A stretch of 64,000 bases of DNA from Lacibacter cauensis. Lineage in GTDB: Bacteria; Bacteroidota; Bacteroidia; Chitinophagales; Chitinophagaceae. Positions 7,825 through 16,617 of this stretch are shown in pieces. The stretch spans positions 310,001 through 374,000 of the forward strand of contig NZ_VLLE01000003.1 of assembly GCF_007830055.1 (NCBI RefSeq), in the 5' to 3' direction. Each line of letters begins with the position of its first letter. The stretch's first letter is position 1. Both the position numbers and the translations under genes were made by a program. Below the pieces are notes generated by a model that made no database searches, was not told where the DNA came from, and saw only the letters and a list, made by a program, of their open reading frames with translations.

Positions 7825-8580
7825 ATGGCACAACAAAAAGGTATCCTGCCATTAAAAGGAACGATCGGTAACATTAATTTTTACAAAACGAAAGACGGTT
7901 ACCTCGCCCGAGAAAAAACAAGCGTGAACAAAGACCGTATTGCCAATGATCCTGCTTTTGCCCGTACCCGTGAGAACGGTGCGGAATTTGGCCGGGCAGG
8001 GGCAGCAGGTAAGGTGTTGCGTACGGCCCTGCGCTCGTTATTACTGAACACCGCCGACAGTCGTATGCTGAGTCGACTTACCCGTGAGATGATGAAGGTG
8101 ATCCAGGCAGATGCGGTGAATGAACGTGGTTTACGCAATGTGATTGATGGTGAAGCAACACTGCTGGAAGGTTTTGATTTTAATGCCGGCAGTAAACTGA
8201 GTACTTCATTGTTTGCACCGTATACGACCAACATTGATCGTGTAAGTGGTGCACTGAGTATTTCCATTCCCTCTTTTGTTCCGGTGAACATGGTGGCTGC
8301 GCCGAGCGGTGCCACGCATTTTAAAATCGTTACGGCAGGTGTTGAAATTGATTTTGAAAACAAAACGTACGTGGTTGATTTTGGTAACAGTAACTCGTTG
8401 CCGATTAACTCTACTGCTACGGCTGTTTTGAATCTCAGTCACCAGGTAACAGCGAACAGCACGAAGCCTTTGTTTCTTGCAATGGGTATTGAGTTTTACC
8501 AGGAGGTGAATGGTAACCAATACAGTTTGAAGAATGGTGCGTTTAATGCGTTGAGCCTTGTTAAGGTGAGTGGGTCTTAA
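7825..8580 (+). CDS. Conserved Bacteroidota protein of unknown function, first gene of a small cassette
   Basis: 251 residues from the ATG at 7825 (MAQQKGILPLKGTIGN); upstream in-frame sequence to 7708 is not protein-like. The N-terminal 70 residues have a stereotyped pattern I associate with uncharacterised Bacteroidota proteins: a glycine-rich GTIGNINFYKTKDGY strand pair, then KDRIANDPAFARTRENGAEFGRAG and an Arg-rich helix (LRTALRSLLLNTADSRMLSRLTREM). The C-terminal half (about 120-250) is beta-rich. No signal peptide. Followed by a CCCTCTCCT hairpin and two small membrane-protein genes. The order structural-like protein, basic membrane peptide, holin-sized peptide recalls a phage-derived or secretion module, but no phage gene is present. 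Confidence 0.65.
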   Translation: MAQQKGILPLKGTIGNINFYKTKDGYLAREKTSVNKDRIANDPAFARTRENGAEFGRAGAAGKVLRTALRSLLLNTADSRMLSRLTREMMKVIQADAVNERGLRNVIDGEATLLEGFDFNAGSKLSTSLFAPYTTNIDRVSGALSISIPSFVPVNMVAAPSGATHFKIVTAGVEIDFENKTYVVDFGNSNSLPINSTATAVLNLSHQVTANSTKPLFLAMGIEFYQEVNGNQYSLKNGAFNALSLVKVSGS

Positions 8581-8612
8581 CCTCACCCCGACCCTCTCCT
8601 GAAGGAGAGGGC
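8581..8612. repeat. Dispersed hairpin element CCCTCTCCT-ga-AGGAGAGGG
   Basis: Begins directly after the stop codon at 8580. A perfect 9-bp stem (8592-8600 and 8603-8611) with a 2-base gap, preceded by CCTCACCCCGA. This CTCACCCC...CCCTCTCC hairpin is a known type of widely dispersed intergenic repeat. It may act as a transcript-end hairpin; T-runs are weak. Confidence 0.6.
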
Positions 8613-8768
8613 TAGTCAAAAAAGGGTATTCATTCTTCTCTGACGGAGCCATTTTTCTTAATAGAAATCACGCAATCATTTATTGCACTAATAACATTAC
8701 TCCTGAGCGGACGGGAATTGTATTACCCTTTTTATCTCCTGATTTTTTTACAAGACAATTTTCAAAAA

Positions 8769-8984
8769 ATGAAAAAGATTTTGAAACGTGCGAAGCGACG
8801 CACACCAAAGTTTTTTAAACAGGTGCGGACTATTGGTGTGGCACTGGCTGGTGTGAGTGCTGCAGTTCTTGCAGCGCCTGTTGCATTACCTGCAGTGCTG
8901 ATTAAGGTAGCCGGTTACTTAGCTGTAGCAGGTGCTGTTGCCGGTAGTGTGAGCCAGACGGCTGTTACCAACGAGCGGAATTAA
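8769..8984 (+). CDS. Small basic membrane protein of the 7825-9166 cassette
   Basis: 71 residues from the ATG at 8769 (MKKILKRAKRRTPKFFKQVR). The first 20 residues are strongly basic; residues about 22-60 form a long Ala/Val/Gly-rich hydrophobic stretch (GVALAGVSAAVLAAPVALPA, then VAGYLAVAGAVAGSV), enough for one long or two short membrane helices. Upstream frame to 8718 is open, but this start has the typical MKK beginning. It precedes another small membrane protein by 8 bp. A membrane-acting peptide (holin-like or effector-like) is possible; function unknown. Confidence 0.6.
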   Translation: MKKILKRAKRRTPKFFKQVRTIGVALAGVSAAVLAAPVALPAVLIKVAGYLAVAGAVAGSVSQTAVTNERN

Positions 8985-8992
8985 TTATTCCT

Positions 8993-9166
8993 ATGCAAGA
9001 CTCGTACTTTTTGAAAACAGGAACAGCCGGCGGAACGCTGACGATTCTTTTTGCAAACATTCACACAGATGATTTGGTGAAGACAGTGGTACTTGCTGCT
9101 GTGGGTGCAACGGTGAGTTTGGTTGTATCGTTTGTGTTGAAGAAGATGTTTGGGAGGAAGAAGTGA
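8993..9166 (+). CDS. 57-residue membrane peptide, third gene of the cassette
   Basis: ATG at 8993, stop TGA at 9164-9166. Starts MQDSYFLKTGTAGG, contains one transmembrane helix (about residues 31-49, VVLAAVGATVSLVVSFVL) and ends in a basic tail KKMFGRKK. Starts 8 bp after the previous stop and is followed within 10 bp by a strong terminator, which supports it as the last gene of a three-gene unit. Too short for many gene finders. Size and topology resemble small holins or phage-type membrane peptides, but no sequence match is claimed. Confidence 0.6.
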   Translation: MQDSYFLKTGTAGGTLTILFANIHTDDLVKTVVLAAVGATVSLVVSFVLKKMFGRKK

Positions 9167-9175
9167 GCCGGTTTG

Positions 9176-9204
9176 AAAGCCCCGAGATTATTCGGGGCTT
9201 TTTT
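9176..9204 (+). terminator. Terminator of the 7825-9166 cassette
   Basis: Stem GCCCCGA / TCGGGGC (9179-9185, 9192-9198), 6-base loop, AAA before and six T after. Confidence 0.88.
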
Positions 9205-9442
9205 GTACCACGAACTACACGAAATGACACGAAAGATTGCTGCGCTGCGCTTGCAATGAAGAAATAGAATCACGGATGACACAGATGGGACGGATGTACA
9301 CAGATGGATCGTGCGCTGCGCTTACGATTGTTTAAGGCCACAAATAGACGCTGATGAACACAGATGAAGTAATCTATGGGATTGTGCTCACACTTCGACT
9401 GCGCTCAGTGTTTTGCTACCTCATCCTTCGACTCCGCTCAGG
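9205..9442. repeat. Dispersed repeats: CACGAA-type, CACAGATGA-type and two CTTCGACTNCGCTCAG palindromes
   Basis: Holds CACGAACTACACGAAATGACACGA-like sequence (9210-9235), CACAGATGGGACGGATG (9281), AGACGCTGATGAACACAGATG (9346-9366), GTGCGCTGCGCTTACGATT (9309), then CACTTCGACTGCGCTCAGTG (9391-9410) and CCTTCGACTCCGCTCAGG (9425-9442). The last overlaps the 3' end of the minus-strand gene below. No gene otherwise. Confidence 0.75.
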
Positions 9443-9653
9443 ACTGCAGGAAGTCTTTGATGAGTTCTTCGTCGATGCCGGTGAAGTAGGAGAATTCCTG
9501 GATGGTGATGAATTCGTGTTTGGATTTACCGAGTGCTTCACGGATGCGCTGGATCAGTTTACGGGCGGTGCTTCCACGACGACCTGTAATGTTTTCGACA
9601 TCTTTGGGATAGAGCACAACACGTGCAGGGATGCGGTTGGAGTTTACTTTCAT
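9438..9653 (-). CDS. Small helical protein, possible DNA-binding, stop codon inside a repeat
   Basis: 71 residues from the ATG at 9653. Basic N-terminus (MKVNSNRIPARVVLYPKD), then SGRR-like segment (ITGRRGSTARKLIQRIREAL, about 22-41) and FITIQEFSYFTGIDEELIKDFL. The helix-turn-helix-like spacing and the phrase 'IQEFSYFTGIDEELI' recall small excisionase-type or structural DNA-binding proteins, but I cannot name the family. The stop codon TGA (9438-9440, minus strand) lies inside the CCTTCGACTCCGCTCAGG repeat, so the present C-terminus (LQS) may have been set by repeat insertion. Confidence 0.6.
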   Translation of the reverse strand: MKVNSNRIPARVVLYPKDVENITGRRGSTARKLIQRIREALGKSKHEFITIQEFSYFTGIDEELIKDFLQS

Positions 9654-9788
9654 GGTTGGGTGTTTTTTTAACAGGAATGGATCTACATTGCATTACTTCT
9701 TCACTAAACTAATCGAAATGCGTTAAGATAAACTTGATAAACATCAATTTTTTTGTCTTTAACTGCCGCTTCAGCCTTGCATCAATCT

Positions 9789-10355
9789 TCAGGAACGTTT
9801 TGCACGAATACGGCTTAAGGTTTCTTCTGTTACACAGAGATAGGTTGCGAGGTATTTTGCAGGAACACGTAATACCAAATCGGGATGATGCTGGAGCATG
9901 TAGTAATATCTTTCGGTTCCGTTTTTCATGCGGATCAGCTTTGCCCGGTTTTCACTCAGCAAATATGATTTTGTAGTTAAGGTAGCAGCAATTGTATTGA
10001 ACTCGGGGAATGTTTTATAGATATACTGCAGTTCATCGTAACAGATATACCAGACCACTGCATCTTCCAATGCCTGCACATATTCATTGCTGTATTGCTG
10101 CAAAAAGAAACTGGCTGCGGACACAAGTATATCTCCTTCTTTCATGAATTTAGAAGATACTTCATGGCCTGCTTCGAAATAATAACAGCGAAATAATCCT
10201 TTCTTGACAAAATAAATATGGCGACAGATATTTCCAGCTGTCAGCAAATGATCTCTTCTGGTAATTGTTTTTGATTTGAGGGTTGCTGACAGGTATTGCT
10301 GGAGCGCAAGGGATAATGGACAGATGCTATTGAGTAATGAAAGAAGTTCTTTCAT
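9789..10355 (-). CDS. Crp/Fnr family transcriptional regulator
   Basis: 188 residues: N-terminal cyclic-nucleotide-binding-like beta-roll (about 20-130; TITRRDHLLTAGNICRHIYFVKKGLFRCY, then SSKFMKEGDILVS and VWYICYDELQYI), a linking helix, and a C-terminal helix-turn-helix (about 160-188; VPAKYLATYLCVTEETLSRIRAK). The C-helix has RYYYMLQHHPDLVLRVP, the usual Bacteroidota variant. Cyclic-nucleotide contacts are not evident and no Fnr cysteines are seen, so the ligand is unknown. It lies divergently before fecR with 253 bp between (no clear operator). Confidence 0.85.
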   Translation of the reverse strand: MKELLSLLNSICPLSLALQQYLSATLKSKTITRRDHLLTAGNICRHIYFVKKGLFRCYYFEAGHEVSSKFMKEGDILVSAASFFLQQYSNEYVQALEDAVVWYICYDELQYIYKTFPEFNTIAATLTTKSYLLSENRAKLIRMKNGTERYYYMLQHHPDLVLRVPAKYLATYLCVTEETLSRIRAKRS

Positions 10356-10608
10356 GTTACAAAGATCAATGAAAGAAAGGGAGCAATTCTTTTCAATACA
10401 TCTGTAAACGGGATTTTTTTATTTGATATCGGGATTATTTTCTTTAACATGACCGACCGGGTAACGGTGCGAGTAATTTTGAAGTGACCTATTTATTGAC
10501 AGAGATCAACAGCGTCAAAAAAAAATATTTTCTACTTGTTTAGTCCTTTTACCTGTTTTGTGGATTATATGATTATAACAGGCGCTGAAAAAAAGATAAT
10601 TTAAGTGT

Positions 10609-11838
10609 ATGAAAAGCGGGAGCACCTTCAAGACAGAGGCAGAGGCGCAACGGATCGGCTGGCTGGTTGCAGGCTTTATACAGCAACGGCTGAACGAAGC
10701 GGAGCGGGATGAGCTTGATGCATGGATTACAGCATCGGATGATCATCAGCGTTTATTTGAAGAACTTCTTTCACCTGGTTTTATTGAAGAAGGAACAGCT
10801 GCCTATCGTTCTGTTGATGCGGAAGCAGCTTATCATCAATTAAAACAACGTATACAACAAAGTTCTGCGCCAAAGACAGTACGCATCAGGCGCATGCAGC
10901 TTATTTCTATCGCCGCATCCATTGTGTTCGTTGTATGCGTTCTTGTGTTTTATCAAATGACTTACAGAAAAACCAAACCATTGATGCCTGTTGCAGTTAC
11001 TGAAGGGATTACCCCCGGTGGAAATTATGCAGAGCTGATTACTGACAACGGAAAGCGTGTAACACTTGCCGGTTTAAAAAACGGATTGATTGATTCGCTG
11101 GATGGCGTTGAAGTATTAAAAACAACGGATGGACAATTAAGCTATCTGGACAATCAACATTCTGCGACCGTGTACCATACCTTACGCACACCTGTTGGCG
11201 GACAGTACCGGCTTGTGTTACCTGATGGCAGTCTTGTTTGGCTGAATGCAGGCTCCTCGCTTCGTTTTCCAGTTCGGTTTGATGGACCGGAAAGACGTGT
11301 TGAATTGATTGGAGAGGGCTATTTTGAAATTGTACCGGCCGCAAAGCTGTTGGCAGAAGGCAAACAAGCATCACTGCAACCTTTTATTGTGCGTATTAAT
11401 AATGTTGAAGTGGAAGTATTGGGAACACATTTCAATGTACATGGTTATGCAGATGAAGCGGCGATTAAAACAACCTTACTTGAAGGGAAAGTAAAGGTTG
11501 TGCGGGGATCGGAACAGGATGAAGTGATCTTACAACCAGGCGAGCAGGCTGTTGCCGGAAAAGGAAGACTACGTGTTGAGCGAGTGCAATCAACAGAAGC
11601 AATTGTTGCATGGAAGAACGGATGGTTTGATTTTAAGAATGCATCGATTGAGCAAATTATGCAACAGGCAAAGCGGTGGTATAACATTGACAGTGTTGTT
11701 TACACTGCTGCGATTGAAAAGAAGTTTGATGCAGAAGTGTTGCGCAGTGAATCGATTGAAAAATTATTATCGCTGCTTGAACAAACAGGCGGTGTTCATT
11801 TTACGATTAAAAACAAAACGATTTATGTATTACCGTGA
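10609..11838 (+). CDS. FecR family anti-sigma factor
   Basis: 409 residues. Cytoplasmic N-terminal part (1-95) would bind an ECF sigma factor; one transmembrane helix at about 97-117 (QLISIAASIVFVVCVLVF); periplasmic FecR domain at about 190-300 (TPVGGQYRLVLPDGSLVWLNAGSS, EGYFEIV, VEVLGTHFNVHGY, TTLLEGKVKV) and C-terminal DUF4974 domain at about 335-409 (WKNGWFDFKNASIEQIM). FecR relays signal from an STN-bearing outer-membrane receptor to a sigma factor; such a receptor follows at 11976. The usual ECF sigma gene is not next to it. Confidence 0.93.
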   Translation: MKSGSTFKTEAEAQRIGWLVAGFIQQRLNEAERDELDAWITASDDHQRLFEELLSPGFIEEGTAAYRSVDAEAAYHQLKQRIQQSSAPKTVRIRRMQLISIAASIVFVVCVLVFYQMTYRKTKPLMPVAVTEGITPGGNYAELITDNGKRVTLAGLKNGLIDSLDGVEVLKTTDGQLSYLDNQHSATVYHTLRTPVGGQYRLVLPDGSLVWLNAGSSLRFPVRFDGPERRVELIGEGYFEIVPAAKLLAEGKQASLQPFIVRINNVEVEVLGTHFNVHGYADEAAIKTTLLEGKVKVVRGSEQDEVILQPGEQAVAGKGRLRVERVQSTEAIVAWKNGWFDFKNASIEQIMQQAKRWYNIDSVVYTAAIEKKFDAEVLRSESIEKLLSLLEQTGGVHFTIKNKTIYVLP

Positions 11839-11868
11839 CGGCTAACTAAGGCGGTTACCCAACAAAAC

Positions 11869-11890
11869 AGGAAGTGGTGGAACACTTCCT
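11869..11890 (+). other. Intergenic hairpin between fecR and susC-like gene
   Basis: 8-bp stem AGGAAGTG / CACTTCCT with a 6-base loop, followed by AACCCGCAAAGCGGGG (second short stem). No T-run, so it is more likely an mRNA stability or processing element than a terminator. Confidence 0.4.
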
Positions 11891-11975
11891 GCAACCCGCA
11901 AAGCGGGGTCTGGGTTAACCCAATCAATTATTTGTGTGTGCAAAAACTGTTTAGTAACCCAAACAACGTAAAGTT

Positions 11976-14900
11976 ATGGAAATGTATCCGCTTTTATTCC
12001 TGTGGTACAGGAAAGTAGTGCCCGTACGAAAAACACTTTTCATCATGCGACTGCTTTCTCTCTTTCTTTTTGTTTTTCTTTTTAAAGTGAATGCCGGAGG
12101 ATATGCCCAAAGCATCCGGTTGAAGGTTTCGAATGTATCGCTGATCGAGGTATTTCAGCGGATTAAACAGCAAACAGATTTTCGGTTTATTTATGTACGT
12201 GACGAACTGCAACAGGCAAAACCTGTGAGCATCGATGTAAAAGATGCGTCTCTGAAAGAAGTATTGGATTTATGTTTTGCGGAGCAGATGTTTACCTATG
12301 TGATCGAAGGAACGTATGTTATTGTGAAGCGTAAACCAGTCAACCAGTCCGTAACTACTTCTACTATTGTAACGCATGATGTGACGGGTTATGTAGTGGA
12401 TGAAGAAGGAGAACCTGCTGCAGGAATTACAGTACAGGTGAAGGGAAGTACAGTTGCGGTGAGCACCAATGCAGAAGGTTATTTTCAATTGAAAGCTGTT
12501 GAACCCAATGCTGTACTTGTTTTCAGCGGTGTGAATGTGGAAGAGAAAAGTGTTGCGCTAAAAGGTGCTACTGAACTAACGGTAAGGCTGCAACGAAAAG
12601 TAAATAAGCTGGATGAAGTACAGGTGATTGCCTATGGCAGTACAACAAAGCGATTGAATACAGGAAGTGTAAGTAAGATTGGCAGCAATGAAATTGAACA
12701 ACAACCCGTGCTGAATCCTGTTGCTGCCATCCAGGGAAGAGCACCCGGTGTGTTTGTAACCACACAGAACGGATTACCCGGTGGCAATATCAGTGTATTG
12801 ATCAGGGGAAAGGGTTCTATTAATTCCGGAACAGAACCTTTGTTTGTTGTAGATGGCGTTCCTTTTAATTCCACTCCGCTGAACAACAGTTTCGGGAGTC
12901 TGACCACCACTATTACGGGTAGTATCAGTCCGTTGAACAGTATTAACCCCAGTGATATTGAAAGTATTGAGATATTAAAAGATGCTGATGCCACAGCTAT
13001 CTATGGTTCACGTGCTGCAAACGGCGTAGTGCTGATTACAACCAAGAAAGCAAAGGCGGGAAAACCCAAGGTTGATGTTGGCATTTACGGTGGTGTTCAA
13101 ACGCTGAATGATTTTCCTGAAATGCTTGATCTGCAAGCGTATCTTTTACTGCGACGTGAAGGTTTCTTCAATGATAATTTAGTGCCAACCGTAACGAATG
13201 CGCCTGATCTTCTTGTATGGGATACGACCAAGCATACAGACTGGAGCAGGTATATGCTGGGCGGTACAGCAGGACTTATCAGCAGCCAGATCAGTATCAG
13301 CGGCGGTGGGCCTCTTGTTCAATTTTTACTGAGTGGTAATTACCGCAAAGAAGGTTCTATCCTTCCGGGGAAGCAACAATACCAACGTGGCGGTCTACAT
13401 GTATCACTTCATCAGCAAAGTGCGAATCATAAATTCAATATGGATTTTACATTCAGTCTGAGTGCTGATCAAAACCGTACGCTGAGTTCTTCGATCTTCA
13501 GCATTCTTACGTTGCCTCCTAATTTTCCATTGTATGATGCAGCCGGCAACACGAACTGGACAGGGATTTCGGATGTGCACCCTGAAGCGGTTTTAAAACG
13601 TAAAGCCAGCAATGAAACGATGAACTATGTTGGTAATCTGCAAATACGTTATCAATTATTTCCGGGACTTCGTTTAAAATTCAGTGCCGGTTATACCATG
13701 ACTGATATGGATCAACTGATGCTGTTTCCGAAAGCCAGTCTGAACCCCAGCAGTGCGAGTGAGAGTTATGCTTATTATGGTGATTTGCGCACCAAGGGGA
13801 TTGTGCTGGAGCCACAGGTAGAATATTCTTTCAGCAGAAAGCAACAACGTGTTGATGTACTGGGCGGTGGCAGCTGGCAACAGAACGACAACCGGCGGAA
13901 TTTATTTACGGGCAGAAATTACAGTAATGAAGGATTGCTTGAGTCGATCGGTGCAGCGGGAACGGTTACCGGCAGTAATCAGCTAAGCACTTATAAATAT
14001 GCATCTGCATTTACGAGAGTTACTTATGCGTATCGTGAACGTTATATATTGAATATGCAGGGAAGGCTTGACGGTTCTTCGAGGTTTGGACCTGGTAAAC
14101 GGACCGGCATGTTTGGAGCTGTTGGTGCAGCATGGATCTTCAGCAAAGAACGTTTCCTGCAGGATGTTGCGTGGATGAGTTTTGGTAAGCTGCGTGGCAG
14201 TTTTGGTATTACCGGAAATGACCAGATACCCGAGTATCAATATTTATCGACTTACCGCAACAGCAGCGTATTGTATCAGGGAGTTGCGGGTTTGACGCCT
14301 TCGAGAATTGCCAACGCTGCTTTTGGCTGGGAAAGCAATCAGAAAACGGAGCTTGCGCTTGAAACAGGTTTTTTGAATAACCGGTTGCTGCTTACCGCTG
14401 CTTATTATCATCAATTAAGCGGTAACCAGCTGATTGATTATCCGCTTCCTTATATGAGCGGTCCGTTTGGCTCTTACCTTGCTAACCTGCCTGCCAAGGT
14501 TTTGAATTATGGATGGGAGTTTGAGTTCAGCGGAACTGTATTGCAAAAAGAAGCGATGCAGGTACAGGTTCATGGCAATATCAGTTTGCCGAAAAACAAA
14601 CTGCTCAGTTATCCGGGTTTAGCGGCATCGAGTTTTGCGAACACTTATGTTGAAGGCGAAGATATCTCGATCCGTAAAGGGTTGAAGTATCTCGGCGCTG
14701 ATGTGCAAACCGGTCTGCCCCGTTTTGAAGATGTTAATGGTGATGGTGTTATCAGCTTACCTGAAGATTATGTTATCATCGGTAAAGTTTCTCCCATCTG
14801 TTACGGTGGATTTGGCTGCGATGTGCGTTACCGGCAATTTGAGGTTTCTGTTTTCTTTCAATACAGCAGTCAGTCTGCACAGGGAACAAGTACCATACCC

Positions 14901-15251
14901 GGTACAAGAAGTAATAAATTCAGCACAGCCATTGACAGATGGACGAAGGCCGGTGAAGAACGATGGATTCCAAAGGCCACTACTGTGCCATCGGGCAACT
15001 ACAGTTTACTTTCTCTATCGGATGCTGCTTTTTACAATGCCAGTTATGTGCGCTTTAAAACGATGCATGTTTCGTACCGTTTACCTGAGAAGCTGTTGCA
15101 GCGTATGAAGCTTGGCACCGGAAGAATTTATGCGGAGGGGCAAAATGTATTTACCTGGCGAAAGCGAGGCAATCTGTATGATCCTGAAACGGCGAATACG
15201 GGTATACCACCGCTGCGTACACTTGCAGCCGGCTTTCAATTCACTTTTTAA
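11976..15251 (+). CDS. SusC/RagA family TonB-linked outer-membrane protein with STN signalling domain
   Basis: 1091 residues. A signal peptide with a long N-terminal extension (about 1-45), then an STN (secretin/TonB short N-terminal) domain (about 46-115; IRLKVSNVSLIEVFQRIKQQ...DVKDASLKEVLDLCF), a carboxypeptidase-regulatory-like domain (about 130-210; VTGYVVDEEGEPAAGITVQV), the plug (about 215-350; LDEVQVIAYGSTTKRLNTGSV, SVLIRGKGSINSGTEPLFVVDGVPF, IESIEILKDADATAIYGSRAANGV) and a 22-strand barrel. The STN domain is the part that talks to FecR. With susD directly behind (10 bp), it forms an uptake complex; the substrate is not evident and no glycosidase or sulfatase is nearby. Confidence 0.95.
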   Translation: MEMYPLLFLWYRKVVPVRKTLFIMRLLSLFLFVFLFKVNAGGYAQSIRLKVSNVSLIEVFQRIKQQTDFRFIYVRDELQQAKPVSIDVKDASLKEVLDLCFAEQMFTYVIEGTYVIVKRKPVNQSVTTSTIVTHDVTGYVVDEEGEPAAGITVQVKGSTVAVSTNAEGYFQLKAVEPNAVLVFSGVNVEEKSVALKGATELTVRLQRKVNKLDEVQVIAYGSTTKRLNTGSVSKIGSNEIEQQPVLNPVAAIQGRAPGVFVTTQNGLPGGNISVLIRGKGSINSGTEPLFVVDGVPFNSTPLNNSFGSLTTTITGSISPLNSINPSDIESIEILKDADATAIYGSRAANGVVLITTKKAKAGKPKVDVGIYGGVQTLNDFPEMLDLQAYLLLRREGFFNDNLVPTVTNAPDLLVWDTTKHTDWSRYMLGGTAGLISSQISISGGGPLVQFLLSGNYRKEGSILPGKQQYQRGGLHVSLHQQSANHKFNMDFTFSLSADQNRTLSSSIFSILTLPPNFPLYDAAGNTNWTGISDVHPEAVLKRKASNETMNYVGNLQIRYQLFPGLRLKFSAGYTMTDMDQLMLFPKASLNPSSASESYAYYGDLRTKGIVLEPQVEYSFSRKQQRVDVLGGGSWQQNDNRRNLFTGRNYSNEGLLESIGAAGTVTGSNQLSTYKYASAFTRVTYAYRERYILNMQGRLDGSSRFGPGKRTGMFGAVGAAWIFSKERFLQDVAWMSFGKLRGSFGITGNDQIPEYQYLSTYRNSSVLYQGVAGLTPSRIANAAFGWESNQKTELALETGFLNNRLLLTAAYYHQLSGNQLIDYPLPYMSGPFGSYLANLPAKVLNYGWEFEFSGTVLQKEAMQVQVHGNISLPKNKLLSYPGLAASSFANTYVEGEDISIRKGLKYLGADVQTGLPRFEDVNGDGVISLPEDYVIIGKVSPICYGGFGCDVRYRQFEVSVFFQYSSQSAQGTSTIPGTRSNKFSTAIDRWTKAGEERWIPKATTVPSGNYSLLSLSDAAFYNASYVRFKTMHVSYRLPEKLLQRMKLGTGRIYAEGQNVFTWRKRGNLYDPETANTGIPPLRTLAAGFQFTF

Positions 15252-15261
15252 AACTGCTATT

Positions 15262-16617
15262 ATGAAAAAAATCCTGTTTGGTCTTTTACTTCTACTAAGC
15301 ATCGTTTTAGGATTCAGCGCCTGTAAAAAACTTATACATGTTGATGCACCTAAAACGCAATTGAGTACAGATAAACTATTCTCCAATGCTGAAACTGCCA
15401 ATGCAGCAATGGCAGCAATCTACAGTCAGTTTAACAGTTCCATCGGATTAAACATCAGTTTGTTTGGCGGACTGTATGCTGATGAACTGCAGACAAGCAG
15501 TGCCTCGCAACCAACACTTGAATTTGCACAAAGTACCATTGGTGTAAGTAATGGGGTTAACTTAAATATCTGGCGGGGGCTTTATGGTGTGATTTATCAA
15601 TGCAATCATTTTCTTGAAGGACTAGAAGAAGGTACAGGGATGAGTGAGCAAGCGAAGAACGGTTTTAAAGGTGAGTTACTTTTTATACGTGCTGCGTGCT
15701 ACTATTATCTTACCCAGTTGTATGATGATGTACCCTTTCTGACAACTACTGATGTGCGCTACAGTTCGATTGCAGCACGTATGCAGGTGGGTACTATCCA
15801 CAGCCGATTGCTTACTGATTTGCTGGAAGCCAAGTTGCTGTTGCCCAAAACCTACAGTGATGCAGAACGTGTACGGGTGAATTACTGGGGAGCCTGTGTG
15901 CTGCTGAGCAGGTTGTATTTACTTGGCGGAAATTTTCAAGCTGCTGAACAACATGCAACCGAGGTGATCTCATCGGGGTTGTTTTCACTGGCTTCCACTA
16001 CCGGTTCTGTTTTTGTTAAAGGGAGTAGTGAGACGATTTTGCAATTCTGGACACAAAACGGTTTTACACAGATGGGTGTTTCCTGTATTCCCAGCGGAAC
16101 GGCTTTACCTGTGTACCTGCTACATCCGAAACTTCTTGAACGATTTGAACCAGGTGATACCAGAAAGAGCAACTGGATTAAAACAGCTGTGATTAACGGG
16201 CAGAGTTATCTGTATCCATTTAAGTATAAGAACCGGGTGAGTACCAGCGGAACGAACGGCGAGTATTTTGGTTTTCTTCGGTTGGCTGAGTTATATCTTA
16301 TCCGGAGTGAAGCCAGGGCCATGCAGGGAACTCTTGCTGATGCGCTCGCTGATCTTAATGTTGTACGCAGCAGGGCCGGTTTAACGGCTTTATCGCTACA
16401 GGCAGGTGAAGCTTTGTTGGCTGCCATTGAACAGGAACGTTCGCTGGAGTTGTTTTGTGAATGGGGCGAACGTTTTATTGACCTGAAACGAAGACAACGA
16501 TTAACTGCTGTACTGGGTGTTTTGAAGCCGGGGTGGAAATCATCCGCTGCTTTGTTTCCATTGCCACAGTATGAGTTATTGAATAATCCGAACCTGGTAC
16601 AGAACCCGGGGTATTAG
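15262..16617 (+). CDS. SusD/RagB family nutrient-binding outer-membrane lipoprotein
   Basis: 451 residues from the ATG at 15262; the longer open frame to 15112 lies inside susC. Lipoprotein signal ending at Cys21 (LGFSAC). SusD features: TPR-like helices (FSNAETANAAMAAIYSQF), YDDVPFLTT, LSRLYLLGGNFQAAEQHATEVI, FGFLRLAELYLIRSEARA and the C-terminal ERSLELFCEWGERFIDLKRRQR and NPNLVQNPGY. It forms the lid over the SusC-like channel. Begins 10 bp after that gene. Confidence 0.94.
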   Translation: MKKILFGLLLLLSIVLGFSACKKLIHVDAPKTQLSTDKLFSNAETANAAMAAIYSQFNSSIGLNISLFGGLYADELQTSSASQPTLEFAQSTIGVSNGVNLNIWRGLYGVIYQCNHFLEGLEEGTGMSEQAKNGFKGELLFIRAACYYYLTQLYDDVPFLTTTDVRYSSIAARMQVGTIHSRLLTDLLEAKLLLPKTYSDAERVRVNYWGACVLLSRLYLLGGNFQAAEQHATEVISSGLFSLASTTGSVFVKGSSETILQFWTQNGFTQMGVSCIPSGTALPVYLLHPKLLERFEPGDTRKSNWIKTAVINGQSYLYPFKYKNRVSTSGTNGEYFGFLRLAELYLIRSEARAMQGTLADALADLNVVRSRAGLTALSLQAGEALLAAIEQERSLELFCEWGERFIDLKRRQRLTAVLGVLKPGWKSSAALFPLPQYELLNNPNLVQNPGY

